14,316 nt of DNA from Glaciecola sp. UBA983 (GCA_002292215.1 DBBN01000081.1:42538-56853), one strand, 5' to 3'; positions 1 to 7,564 are shown, counted from the first letter of the stretch. The notes: generated by a model not told the origin, from the sequence alone. A program made the numbers and translations.

Positions 1-22
1 TCGAATCTCGTTTCCCGCTCCA
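1..22 (+). tRNA. 3' end of tRNA-Gly (probably GCC anticodon), partial
   Basis: The first 22 bases read as the end of a tRNA: most of a T-loop (TCGAAT, its first T lying outside the window), the 3' half of the T-stem (CTCGT), the 3' acceptor strand (TTCCCGC), a discriminator T and an encoded CCA. From memory, the acceptor strand and T-stem match E. coli tRNA-Gly(GCC), whose 5' acceptor strand is GCGGGAA. The anticodon is outside the window, so the isoacceptor is inferred. A terminator follows at once, which fits the end of a tRNA transcript. Confidence 0.85.
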
Positions 23-28
23 AACATT

Positions 29-67
29 AAAAAACGTCGTCTTTATTTATTAAAGTCGGCGTTTTTT
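29..67 (+). terminator. Rho-independent terminator of the tRNA transcript
   Basis: Two 17-nt arms (29-45 and 51-67) pair across a 5-nt loop with one T-T mismatch and one G-U wobble. The 3' arm ends in a run of six T. The position, just after the tRNA CCA end, fits termination of a tRNA operon. Confidence 0.8.
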
Positions 68-100
68 GCTTTTCGGTATTCACTTACTTGCGCCTACCCC

Positions 101-129
101 TTGTACCCAACTAAAGAAACGCTTAAAAT
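101..129 (+). promoter_or_regulatory. Putative sigma-70 promoter of the TonB-dependent receptor gene
   Basis: TTGTAC (101-106) and TAAAAT (124-129) are separated by exactly 17 bp, giving a plausible -35/-10 pair and a 5' leader of about 70 nt. A second possible pair lies downstream: TTGACT (149-154) with TATTAC (174-179) at a poor 19-bp spacing. The choice between them is unproven. Confidence 0.5.
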
Positions 130-207
130 CCGCCCGGTTAAAAGTACGTTGACTAATAATAATAATTACACACTATTACATTTATAAATAATAAACGGGA
201 TACCTCC

Positions 208-2652
208 ATGAAAGCACCTACTCAAGCGCGTTTTAATGCGTCATTAGTCGCTATCGCTGTTGCCTCAGGTTTAGTACCTATGCAGCAAGCTATCGCACAG
301 ATAAACGAAGCTCAAATTGAGAAAATTGAAATCACTGCCACGCGTCGTTCAGGAACAGTTCAAGATGCGCCGTTAAATATCACAGCCTTAACGGCTGATA
401 CATTAGCAGAACAAAACATCGGTCAATTAGAAGATGTTGCGCGCTGGGTACCTGGTTTGACGGTCGTTGATCAAGGTGGTCGTAATGATTCGCCGATTAT
501 TGTGCGTGGTTTGAACACCAACTCAACTGGCCCTGGTGCTAATGGTGGCACTGTTGCTACTTATTTAGGTGAGTTGCCGTTATTCTTAAATATGCGTTTA
601 ACCGATATTCAACGTGTTGAAGTCTTAATCGGTCCACAAGGTACGCTTTATGGTGCAGGAACATTAGGCGGTGCCATCCGTTATATCCCGAAAGAAGTCG
701 AGTTAGATATGACTTCTGGTGAAGTCTATGGCGATATTTTTTCTGTATCTGAATCAGATTCTTTAGGTGGTGAATACGGTTTTGTCTTTAATACGCCATT
801 AATTAACGATAAATTAGGCTTCCGTGCATCATTAAATTATTACAACGACCCAGGCTTTATCGACTACAACTATGTCGTGCGTCAAGGTGGTGTATCCTTA
901 GCCGATCCAGATTGGAACGATGCTGCAGCGCTAGAAGATAATTTACGTCAAGTTAAAGATGCCAATGGCGAAACGACTTTAACCGGTCGTGTAGCTGTGC
1001 GTTGGACGCCAACAGACAAAATCGATGCAACGTTAGCGTATTTTTACCAAAGCCAAGATGTGGAAGGTCGTTCTATTTCACATTATAATGCACTACCTGA
1101 ATCCAATGCACTTAGCGGTCAGCCGGGTCAATACGACTCTGCATATCGTTATGAGGAGCCACGTGAAAAAATCGATGAGCTGTTAAGTCTTGAAGTGACG
1201 GCTGATCTAGGTTTTGCAGAATTAACGGCTGCTGCAGGTGTCTCATCATTTGAAGCTGACGGCCAACGTGATCAAACGGATTTATTAATTCGCTTAAACT
1301 ATAGCTACGAAGATTTTCCTGCGTTCTCAGCATTTACTCGTGAACAAGATAACTCTGATGTTACTACTGGTGAAGTGCGTCTAGTATCTACGTATGAGTC
1401 AGACTTTAGCTGGATTGCGGGTGTGTTTTATAACAAATTCGAATCAGATAATCGCTCTGAAGAATTTACGCCTGGTTATGATGCTTTCCTTGGTGGTTCT
1501 CGTCCAGATGCACTAGAATATTTATCAGTAGGTCAGTCAACTATCACTGAATCAGCTGTATTTGGTGAAGTGACTTATCAAGCAACCGAGAAATGGGATG
1601 TCACTCTCGGTTTACGCGCTTATCAGTATGATGTTGAAGCGACTTCCGCTATCGATTTACCTTTGTATTATTCGGTCTTTGAAGGGCGTGGTCCTGATTC
1701 AATTGTTTTAGATTATGATTCTGAAGGGACGGATGATTCTGGTACGTTAATGAAGTTTAATACTTCATATAAATTCACTCCGGATTTAATGGCGTATTTC
1801 ACCGTATCCGAAGGTTTCCGTATTGGTGGTGCAAATGGTGTAGCAGCTTGTCCTGATAATATTGATACGATTGAATCTCAGATTGTATGTGCGTTGTCTA
1901 ACGAACAAGTTTACGTTGCTGATACCACGACTAACTATGAGTTTGGTGTTAAATCATCGTTTTTGCGTAATCGTTTATACGTCAATGCGGCATTCTTTGA
2001 TATCGATTGGCAAGATGCGCAAGTAGCTGGTGCCACCGTCAATGGTGCACAACCTATTACTGCTAATGCACGTGGTGCAGGATCGGATGGTTTTGAATTA
2101 TCTGTACGTGGTGTTCTTTCTGATGAGTTAACAGCGTATGCGACATACTCTAATGTTAATGCAAGCTTGACTGAAGATGCGCCGTATTTGTTTGGTGTTA
2201 ATGCTGAGCAAGGCACGGATATTCAAGACTACTATGACGGCAAATCAGGCGACCGTTTATCAGGTGCACCTGAAACTCAAGTATCAGTAGGCTTTAAATA
2301 TTCAACTGAAGTACTTGATGGTAAAGCATTAGATGTTGTTTATGGTTTAACCGCACAAAGTGATGTGCTTACCAAAGTGGGGGGGCGCGCTGATGGTGAG
2401 TTTTTGCCTGGTTTTGCATTAAGCAATATCAGTGCAACCATTGCGGATGACAGCTGGTCTGTTGCGTTATATGTTGATAACTTATTTAACAAATATGCGT
2501 ACACTTCAGTCCGTCGTGATCGCGCGGACTTAGGTTTAGGTCGTTTTGACAGCCTTGAGCCTAATCGTGTTGATATATTACGTAACTACGGTCGTTATGT
2601 TGTAGAGCCACGTAAAATCGGTGTGAAGTTTACTTATACGTTTGATATGTAA
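208..2652 (+). CDS. TonB-dependent outer-membrane receptor
   Basis: This 814-residue protein should be a 22-strand outer-membrane beta-barrel importing a large or scarce substrate with TonB-ExbBD energy. The N-terminus is a Sec signal peptide with likely cleavage after AIA at residue 30. A TonB-box-like stretch follows (IEKIEITATRR, 37-47), then the plug domain (about 50-165) with the family motif GPQGTLYGAGTLGGAIRYIP from residue 142, then the barrel to the end. In that motif the usual Arg before GPQG is Ile141. Two cysteines (548 and 561) sit 12 residues apart in a probable surface loop and may form a disulfide. The protein ends in FDM rather than the commoner terminal Phe. The first ATG is used; only a weak GGGA-like Shine-Dalgarno precedes it. 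A run of seven G at 2379-2385 lies in the barrel region. The substrate cannot be told from sequence. The gene is followed by a terminator and a TPR-sulfotransferase gene. Confidence 0.93.
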   Translation: MKAPTQARFNASLVAIAVASGLVPMQQAIAQINEAQIEKIEITATRRSGTVQDAPLNITALTADTLAEQNIGQLEDVARWVPGLTVVDQGGRNDSPIIVRGLNTNSTGPGANGGTVATYLGELPLFLNMRLTDIQRVEVLIGPQGTLYGAGTLGGAIRYIPKEVELDMTSGEVYGDIFSVSESDSLGGEYGFVFNTPLINDKLGFRASLNYYNDPGFIDYNYVVRQGGVSLADPDWNDAAALEDNLRQVKDANGETTLTGRVAVRWTPTDKIDATLAYFYQSQDVEGRSISHYNALPESNALSGQPGQYDSAYRYEEPREKIDELLSLEVTADLGFAELTAAAGVSSFEADGQRDQTDLLIRLNYSYEDFPAFSAFTREQDNSDVTTGEVRLVSTYESDFSWIAGVFYNKFESDNRSEEFTPGYDAFLGGSRPDALEYLSVGQSTITESAVFGEVTYQATEKWDVTLGLRAYQYDVEATSAIDLPLYYSVFEGRGPDSIVLDYDSEGTDDSGTLMKFNTSYKFTPDLMAYFTVSEGFRIGGANGVAACPDNIDTIESQIVCALSNEQVYVADTTTNYEFGVKSSFLRNRLYVNAAFFDIDWQDAQVAGATVNGAQPITANARGAGSDGFELSVRGVLSDELTAYATYSNVNASLTEDAPYLFGVNAEQGTDIQDYYDGKSGDRLSGAPETQVSVGFKYSTEVLDGKALDVVYGLTAQSDVLTKVGGRADGEFLPGFALSNISATIADDSWSVALYVDNLFNKYAYTSVRRDRADLGLGRFDSLEPNRVDILRNYGRYVVEPRKIGVKFTYTFDM

Positions 2653-2671
2653 CGGTAAGTTAATTATATTG

Positions 2672-2715
2672 AACCGGTGTAGTGGCATGTAGATGTCCAT
2701 TGCACCGGTTTTTTT
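2672..2715 (+). terminator. Rho-independent terminator between receptor and sulfotransferase genes
   Basis: AACCGGTG (2672-2679) pairs perfectly with CACCGGTT (2703-2710). An inner GTGG/CCAT helix extends the stem, and seven T end the structure (2709-2715). It begins 19 nt after the receptor stop codon. The next gene's Shine-Dalgarno starts 2 nt after the T run, so any transcription of that gene from the receptor promoter must pass this hairpin. Confidence 0.85.
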
Positions 2716-2729
2716 ATAGGAAAAAAGTC

Positions 2730-4346
2730 ATGACTCTCGAGCAACAACATCACCGTGTGTTAGGTTTAATAAACCAAAACCAATGGATCGAAGCACATCC
2801 ACATATTGTCAATTTGATTCGTCAAGCTGGTGCTGATGAAGCTGCTGCTAAACGTCGTTATTTTCATGCCGAAGGGTATTTTTTATTAGGCATGGTCAAT
2901 GCTGAAATTGGTCAGTTTAATAAAGCAACTCAGTGTATTGAACAGGCGAATACGATCCTAAGACGGGATGAATATGATGCGTATTTGGCGAAATGCTATG
3001 CGTTATTAGGTGATACGAATTTAGCTATGCAAGCCATTGACCGTATTGATATGCAGCAGTTGCTTGAGCCCAATGCCTTGGATACCGCTGGTGTTTCATT
3101 AAGTCGAATTGGCTTTCATGATCACGCGTTGCCTTATTTTGAAAAAGCTATCGGCTTGAATAATACGCGATATCAGTATTTTTATAATTATGGCATGTCG
3201 TTAAAGTTTGCAGGGCAGTTTAGTGCAGCGAAGATGGCGTATGATAAAGCATTAGCATTATATCCACAGCATGCGCCATCCCATTTTGCGTTGGCTGATT
3301 TAGGTCAGGCGACCGAACAGCACAACAATATAGAAAGACTAGAGACGTTATTAGCTGATGCGACTAACCAAGAAGGACTATCTGGTAAAGTGGTTGACGA
3401 TGTTATGCATTATGCACACGCATTGGCGTTAGAATTACAGCAACTTAAACGCCATGAAGACGCGTTTACTGTGTTAGTTAATGCCAAAGCAGTAAAAGCG
3501 GCGACATTAAATTATAGCATTGATGCTGATAAGGCGTTATTTGCTGCGGTTCGATACACGCTATCGTCACAGGTAAAAAAATCAGTCAGCTCTGATAGTC
3601 CAAGCCGTCCAATATTTATTGTCGGCATGCCACGATCGGGCACAACCTTAGTGGAGCGTATATTATCGCATCACAGCCAAGTCGGCAGTGGTGGCGAATT
3701 GCAAGATTTTGGTATTGCGGTAAAGCAGTTAACCCAAAGTGTCGGGCAGAACGTACTAGATATCGATACTATTAAGCAAGCACAGCAGCTAGATTTTGCG
3801 CAACTCGGGCAGTTATACTTAGACAAAACCCAGCGCATCGCCCCAAATGAGCCTCGATTTATTGATAAACTCCCGTTTAACTTTTTTTATATTCAATTGA
3901 TTCAACAAGCGCTACCTGATGCCAAGATCATCATAATGCTGCGTGATCCTATGGATACTTGTATTGGTAATTTTAGACAGTTATTTTCGTTAAATTCGCC
4001 CTATTATAATTACGCATTTAATTTGGATACTGTTGGCGAGTTTTATGCAGAGTTTAGGCAATTGATGACCGCATTTGTGGAGCATAACCCTGCTAATATT
4101 CGGGTGCAGCAATATGAAACACTCGCTCAGTCACCGGATACGCAAGTTAGTGAGTTGCTGGAATTTTGTGAATTGCCGTTTGAACCACAATGTGTTCAAG
4201 TACAAAACAACACATTACCGGTTTCAACAGCCAGTAAAGTACAAGTTCGACAGCCAATTAACACCTCATCTATCGGCCGTTGGAAAAAATTTGGCAATGC
4301 GACTGTACCGTTGCAAAAAAGACTCAGTGCTCATAATCTCATCTGA
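2730..4346 (+). CDS. TPR-repeat sulfotransferase family protein
   Basis: This 538-residue protein joins an N-terminal array of about four TPR-like helical repeats (roughly 40-210) to a PAPS-dependent sulfotransferase domain (about 290-530). The 5'-phosphosulfate loop is clear (VGMPRSGTT, 298-306). A conserved DKLPFN follows at 379-384, the 3'-phosphate region begins with RDP at 405-407, and the C-terminal PAPS region reads QVRQPI...SIGRWKKF. The Ser usually found eight residues after the Arg of the 3'-phosphate motif is Gly413 here. The family moves sulfate from PAPS to hydroxyl or amine groups, but the acceptor is unknown. There is no signal peptide or membrane segment, so it is probably cytoplasmic. 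ATG 2730 is chosen because AGGA (2718-2721) lies 8 nt before it. An in-frame GTG at 2682 falls inside the terminator and would add 16 unlikely residues. No promoter of its own is visible. Confidence 0.9.
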   Translation: MTLEQQHHRVLGLINQNQWIEAHPHIVNLIRQAGADEAAAKRRYFHAEGYFLLGMVNAEIGQFNKATQCIEQANTILRRDEYDAYLAKCYALLGDTNLAMQAIDRIDMQQLLEPNALDTAGVSLSRIGFHDHALPYFEKAIGLNNTRYQYFYNYGMSLKFAGQFSAAKMAYDKALALYPQHAPSHFALADLGQATEQHNNIERLETLLADATNQEGLSGKVVDDVMHYAHALALELQQLKRHEDAFTVLVNAKAVKAATLNYSIDADKALFAAVRYTLSSQVKKSVSSDSPSRPIFIVGMPRSGTTLVERILSHHSQVGSGGELQDFGIAVKQLTQSVGQNVLDIDTIKQAQQLDFAQLGQLYLDKTQRIAPNEPRFIDKLPFNFFYIQLIQQALPDAKIIIMLRDPMDTCIGNFRQLFSLNSPYYNYAFNLDTVGEFYAEFRQLMTAFVEHNPANIRVQQYETLAQSPDTQVSELLEFCELPFEPQCVQVQNNTLPVSTASKVQVRQPINTSSIGRWKKFGNATVPLQKRLSAHNLI

Positions 4347-4371
4347 CAAATCTGCTAGCATCTGATAAAAT
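4343..4371 (+). promoter_or_regulatory. Putative sigma-70 promoter of the DUF4442 gene
   Basis: CTGACA (4343-4348) and TAAAAT (4366-4371) are 17 bp apart, with five of six consensus matches in each box. The pair overlaps the sulfotransferase stop codon and would start a transcript near 4378, about 28 nt before the next ATG. Confidence 0.6.
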
Positions 4372-4405
4372 TTGGCTAAATTCATACAGCAACAGTTTAA
4401 ATTAT

Positions 4406-4888
4406 ATGAGCAAAAATTATGTATTGTCTACTTACGAGCGCTTTGTAAAGCATCCTTTTGGCAAGCGATTGTTTAGTTGGTTTACGGCTAATAAAGCCCC
4501 TTATTTTAAAACAATCACGCCACTAGTAACGGAACTTCGCCCAAACCATTGTGAAGTAGTGTTTAAAAAACGCAAAATTGTGCAAAATCATATAGGAACT
4601 GTTCATGTGATCGCGATATGCAATGGACTTGAAATGGCAATGGGGTTTATGTGTGAAGCTTCTATACCAAAGCATTTGCGATGGATCCCTAAGGGCATGG
4701 AGCTCACATATCCTGCCAAGGCAGGTTCGGATATCCGCTGTGTCGCAGAGGTTACGGACGATGCCTGGAAACCTGGTAATCTACCGATTAAAGTAACCGC
4801 ATACGATACCAACGATAATATTGTGGTCTGCGGAACGATCACGGTTTGGGTCAGCGAAAATAGACCATCGTCTAAAGACAAGTCGTAG
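4406..4888 (+). CDS. DUF4442 domain protein, putative hotdog-fold thioesterase
   Basis: This 160-residue soluble protein matches the DUF4442 (YiiD C-terminal/PaaI-like) hotdog pattern. A basic N-terminus is followed by beta strands around residues 45-58, then the signature N61-H62-I63-G64-T65 leading into a helix with E76 (ICNGLEMAMGF), then further strands ending in TITVWV. In related hotdog thioesterases this HxG-plus-helix Glu region lines the acyl-CoA pocket. The substrate is unknown and thioesterase activity is inferred from family only. The full family length is covered. There is no convincing Shine-Dalgarno before ATG 4406, but the next Met is too far in to keep the fold. It has its own likely promoter and is separated from ilvI by about 230 bp, so it is probably a single-gene unit. 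Confidence 0.82.
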   Translation: MSKNYVLSTYERFVKHPFGKRLFSWFTANKAPYFKTITPLVTELRPNHCEVVFKKRKIVQNHIGTVHVIAICNGLEMAMGFMCEASIPKHLRWIPKGMELTYPAKAGSDIRCVAEVTDDAWKPGNLPIKVTAYDTNDNIVVCGTITVWVSENRPSSKDKS

Positions 4889-4957
4889 AGACTCAAGTAA
4901 ACTATCGGTATTATTTGCTTATGATACGAATTCAATTGTTAGCTGAATGTAAATAAA

Positions 4958-5068
4958 ATCCTAATTATCGCTATTAAAACCCATTATTTATGATGTTTAT
5001 CCTAATTATTTATAATTTTAGGATATAAATTTCACTTTTTGCGTTTTTTGGGTTTTCACTTCCTAATT
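4958..5068 (+). promoter_or_regulatory. Repeated TCCTAATT elements upstream of ilvIH, putative regulator sites
   Basis: ATCCTAATTAT occurs at 4958-4968 and again at 4999-5009, and TCCTAATT a third time at 5061-5068. An inverted copy (TTAGGAT, 5018-5024) makes an imperfect palindrome with the second copy (4999-5024). The third copy lies in the spacer of the probable ilvI promoter. Spacings of 41 and 61 bp are near whole helical turns. E. coli ilvIH is controlled by Lrp bound to several upstream AT-rich sites. These elements do not clearly match the E. coli Lrp consensus, so the binding protein is unknown. Confidence 0.4.
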
Positions 5069-5081
5069 GGTATCGTACAAT
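5053..5081 (+). promoter_or_regulatory. Putative sigma-70 promoter of ilvIH
   Basis: TTTTCA (5053-5058) and TACAAT (5076-5081) are 17 bp apart. The -10 box differs from consensus at one base and the -35 at two. A transcript would start near 5088, about 33 nt before the ilvI start codon. Confidence 0.55.
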
Positions 5082-5120
5082 CATCACAATTGTTTTTAAA
5101 CTTTTTTCTTGGAGAATACC

Positions 5121-6839
5121 GTGGAAATGATGTCTGGCGCTGCAATGGTAGTGCAAACCCTTAAGGACTTAGGGGTTAAACATGTATTTGGCTATCCTGG
5201 TGGTGCAGTACTTGATATTTATGATGCCCTATTTGCTCAGGATGACGTAGAACATGTCCTCGTTAGACACGAGCAGGCAGCGGCGCACATGGCTGATGGT
5301 TATGCGCGTTCTACTGGGATCACGGGTACAGTACTAGTAACTTCAGGTCCCGGAGCGACTAACACCATCACTGGTATTGCAACGGCTTATATGGATTCCA
5401 TTCCAATGGTCGTGTTATCGGGTCAAGTGCCCACTACATTAATTGGTGAAGATGCATTCCAAGAAACTGATATGGTGGGATGTTCACGTCCTATCGTTAA
5501 ACATAGCTTTTTGGTTAAGCGTGCTGTGGATATACCCAAAGCGATAGCACAAGCTTATTATATTGCCAATACTGGCCGTCCTGGCCCGGTAGTGGTTGAT
5601 TTACCCAAAGATATTGTGAACGTTGCAGAAAGCCATCCGTATGAGTTTCCTACTGATGTGACTATGCGTTCATATAATCCTGTATTAAAAGGGCACAACA
5701 AACAAATTCGTAAAGCGGTTGCTTCTATGGCAAAAGCTAAGCGTCCTGTCTTATACGTCGGTGGTGGTGCGATTACTGCTGAAGCTAACGGCAAAGTCAC
5801 GCAGCTAGCTGAACTATTAAAATGTCCCGTAACTTGTACGTTAATGGGCTTAGGCGCATTCTCAGGCGTTCATGAACAATTCGTTGGTATGCTCGGTATG
5901 CACGGTACACTTGAGGCCAATAAGACAATGCACAATGCTGATTGTATTATTGCACTAGGTGCACGTTTTGATGACCGGGTAACAAATAATGTTGATAAGT
6001 TCTGTCCATATGCCGATATCATACATGTCGATATTGATCCTGCATCTATCTCAAAAACCATTAATGCACACATCCCTATCGTTGGTAGTGTGGATGTGGT
6101 TGTCGACCAATTACTTGAAGAATTGGCCCATGAATCACTCGATGGCCAAGAAGAAAAACTCGCTGATTGGTGGACGTCAATTAAACAGTGGCGTACCCAA
6201 AACTGTTTAGACTTTGATCAGTCATCACAAGTAATCAAACCGCAAAAAGTCATTGAAGCACTATATAAGCATACCAACGGCGATGCCTTTGTTAGCTCTG
6301 ATGTCGGTCAACACCAGATGTTTGCTGCTTTATATTACCCGTTTGATAAGCCTCGTCGCTGGATCAACTCAGGTGGTCTAGGCACTATGGGCTTTGGTTT
6401 ACCTGCGGCAATGGGCGTGCAGTTTGCCCACCCTGAAGCGACCTCTGTTGTAGTAACGGGTGATGGTAGTATTCAGATGAATATTCAAGAGCTTTCGACG
6501 TGTTTGCAATATAACTTGCCAATAAAAGTTATTTTATTGAATAACAGTGCGTTGGGTATGGTGCGTCAGTGGCAGGATATGATTTATAAGGGTCGTCATT
6601 CTAATTCTTACGTTGAAGCGATGCCTGATTTTGTCAAGCTAGTAGAAGCCTATGGCCATGTAGGCATTAAAGTTGATCACCTCGATGAACTTGATGATGC
6701 AATGGCTCGCTGTTTCGCAGAGAAAAAGCGTTTGGTATTTATGGATATTGCTGTAGACCAAAACGAGCACGTATACCCAATGCAAATTAAATATGGGGCG
6801 ATGGATGACATGCGCCTTAGTAAGCAGGAGCGCACTTAA
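5121..6839 (+). CDS. ilvI: Acetohydroxyacid synthase (acetolactate synthase) III large subunit IlvI
   Basis: IlvI is the catalytic subunit that condenses two pyruvates to 2-acetolactate, or pyruvate and 2-ketobutyrate to 2-aceto-2-hydroxybutyrate, in valine, leucine and isoleucine synthesis. It uses thiamine diphosphate, Mg2+ and FAD. The 572 residues align along the whole length with E. coli IlvI (574). The catalytic Glu is E51 in VRHEQAA, the central FAD domain spans about 190-345, and the ThDP motif runs from GDG (447-449) to NN (474-475). GTG 5121 is chosen because GGAG at 5111-5114 is 6 nt upstream and because VEMMSGA matches the E. coli N-terminus MEMLSGA. A TTG at 5109 would overlap the Shine-Dalgarno. 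The stop overlaps the ilvH start by one base (TAATG), implying translational coupling. Confidence 0.97.
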   Translation: MEMMSGAAMVVQTLKDLGVKHVFGYPGGAVLDIYDALFAQDDVEHVLVRHEQAAAHMADGYARSTGITGTVLVTSGPGATNTITGIATAYMDSIPMVVLSGQVPTTLIGEDAFQETDMVGCSRPIVKHSFLVKRAVDIPKAIAQAYYIANTGRPGPVVVDLPKDIVNVAESHPYEFPTDVTMRSYNPVLKGHNKQIRKAVASMAKAKRPVLYVGGGAITAEANGKVTQLAELLKCPVTCTLMGLGAFSGVHEQFVGMLGMHGTLEANKTMHNADCIIALGARFDDRVTNNVDKFCPYADIIHVDIDPASISKTINAHIPIVGSVDVVVDQLLEELAHESLDGQEEKLADWWTSIKQWRTQNCLDFDQSSQVIKPQKVIEALYKHTNGDAFVSSDVGQHQMFAALYYPFDKPRRWINSGGLGTMGFGLPAAMGVQFAHPEATSVVVTGDGSIQMNIQELSTCLQYNLPIKVILLNNSALGMVRQWQDMIYKGRHSNSYVEAMPDFVKLVEAYGHVGIKVDHLDELDDAMARCFAEKKRLVFMDIAVDQNEHVYPMQIKYGAMDDMRLSKQERT

Positions 6840-7336
6840 TGAGACGAATTATTTCTGTATTAATGGAAAATGCACCTGGAGCATTATCAAGAATTGTAGG
6901 CGTGTTTTCACAACGTGGATATAACGTTGATTCTTTGTGTGTAGCTGAAACAGACGATCCGAGTCTGTCCCGCTTAACGATTGCAACGCAAGGCGATAAC
7001 AAGGTCATAGAGCAAATCATCAAACAGATGAACAAACTTATTGATGTCCTAAAAGTGACTGAGTTAACGGAAGCTGCTCACGTAGAACGTGAACTGGTTT
7101 TGGTTAAGGTCGTCGCCAATAGTGAAGCCGCACGCAGTGAAATTATGCGTAATGTTGATATATTCAGGGCTAAAATATTAGATGTAAGTGCGGTGAATTA
7201 TACTATTGAGTTAACCGGGGCATCTGAAAAACTAAATGCATTTATTACCACTTTAGGTAATAGTTCAACTATCGTAGAGTCAGCTAGAACTGGTGTTTGC
7301 GGGCTTGCTCGTGGCGAAAGGTCGCTGACGCCATAG
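6839..7336 (+). CDS. ilvH: Acetohydroxyacid synthase III small regulatory subunit IlvH
   Basis: IlvH binds and activates the IlvI catalytic subunit and gives it valine feedback inhibition. The 165 residues equal the family length. An N-terminal ACT domain (about 2-77) is followed by the C-terminal small-subunit domain (about 80-160). N11, G14 and N29, in the region where E. coli IlvH binds valine, are all kept, so normal feedback control is expected. The ATG shares one base with the ilvI stop, so the two subunits are almost certainly made in fixed ratio from one mRNA. No clear intrinsic terminator is visible after the stop codon. Confidence 0.97.
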   Translation: MRRIISVLMENAPGALSRIVGVFSQRGYNVDSLCVAETDDPSLSRLTIATQGDNKVIEQIIKQMNKLIDVLKVTELTEAAHVERELVLVKVVANSEAARSEIMRNVDIFRAKILDVSAVNYTIELTGASEKLNAFITTLGNSSTIVESARTGVCGLARGERSLTP

Positions 7337-7359
7337 CAAAAATATAACAATGAAATTTA

Positions 7360-7399
7360 CTGATCTAAATCAATATTGACGTTTATTGATTAAAATTAA
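7360..7399 (+). promoter_or_regulatory. Possible tandem FNR/CRP-family boxes upstream of csp
   Basis: CTGAT-CTAA-ATCAA (7360-7373) differs by one base from the FNR consensus TTGAT-N4-ATCAA. TTGAT-TAAA-ATTAA (7386-7399) also differs by one base. Their centres lie 26 bp apart. The region is AT-rich, so chance matches are possible. Confidence 0.3.
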
Positions 7400-7403
7400 A
7401 CCT

Positions 7404-7431
7404 TTGATTAATAAATTGTCGATGTTATTAT
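7404..7431 (+). promoter_or_regulatory. Putative promoter of the cold-shock gene
   Basis: TTGATT (7404-7409) and TATTAT (7426-7431) are 16 bp apart. Initiation near 7438 would give a 5' leader of about 158 nt, the length range known for cspA-type mRNAs. Other AT-rich hexamers nearby could also serve, so the exact start is uncertain. Confidence 0.45.
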
Positions 7432-7515
7432 ATCCTTGTTCTCGCTTAGGCATGATTATTTGTTCGAGCCTTATTGGTCTTAACAGAGTGTAAATTCTGG
7501 AGTAATATATAAGAC

Positions 7516-7564
7516 AAACGCCTATAAGCACCCTAAATGAGAGCAAGGATACGCAAAGGCGTTT
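7516..7564 (+). promoter_or_regulatory. Long-range stem in the cold-shock mRNA leader
   Basis: AAACGCCT (7516-7523) is perfectly complementary to AGGCGTTT (7557-7564) across 33 nt. The stem ends 20 nt before the Shine-Dalgarno of the cold-shock gene and is followed by a T-rich stretch. It may act as a temperature-sensitive or RNA-chaperone-sensitive leader structure, as in cspA-family mRNAs. That role is inferred. Confidence 0.45.

Noticed and set aside
1..207. tRNA-Gly 3' end as an integration site for a mobile element.
   Set aside because: No direct repeat of the tRNA end is seen elsewhere in the window, there is no integrase, and the downstream genes look like ordinary chromosome.
2682..2729. 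GTG start for the sulfotransferase inside the terminator.
   Set aside because: It has no Shine-Dalgarno, lies within a hairpin, and the added residues have no family similarity. ATG 2730 has AGGA at good spacing.
4921..5028. Two tiny reading frames before ilvI rich in branched-chain residues (MIRIQLLAECK at 4921; MMFILIIYNFRI at 4990), suggesting an attenuation leader peptide.
   Set aside because: Neither has a Shine-Dalgarno, both lie upstream of the best ilvI promoter, and no hairpin followed by a T run lies between them and ilvI. Ile and Leu codons are common by chance in AT-rich DNA.
5109..5120. TTG start for ilvI.
   Set aside because: It overlaps the GGAG ribosome-binding site that serves GTG 5121, and the E. 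coli N-terminus aligns with the GTG start.
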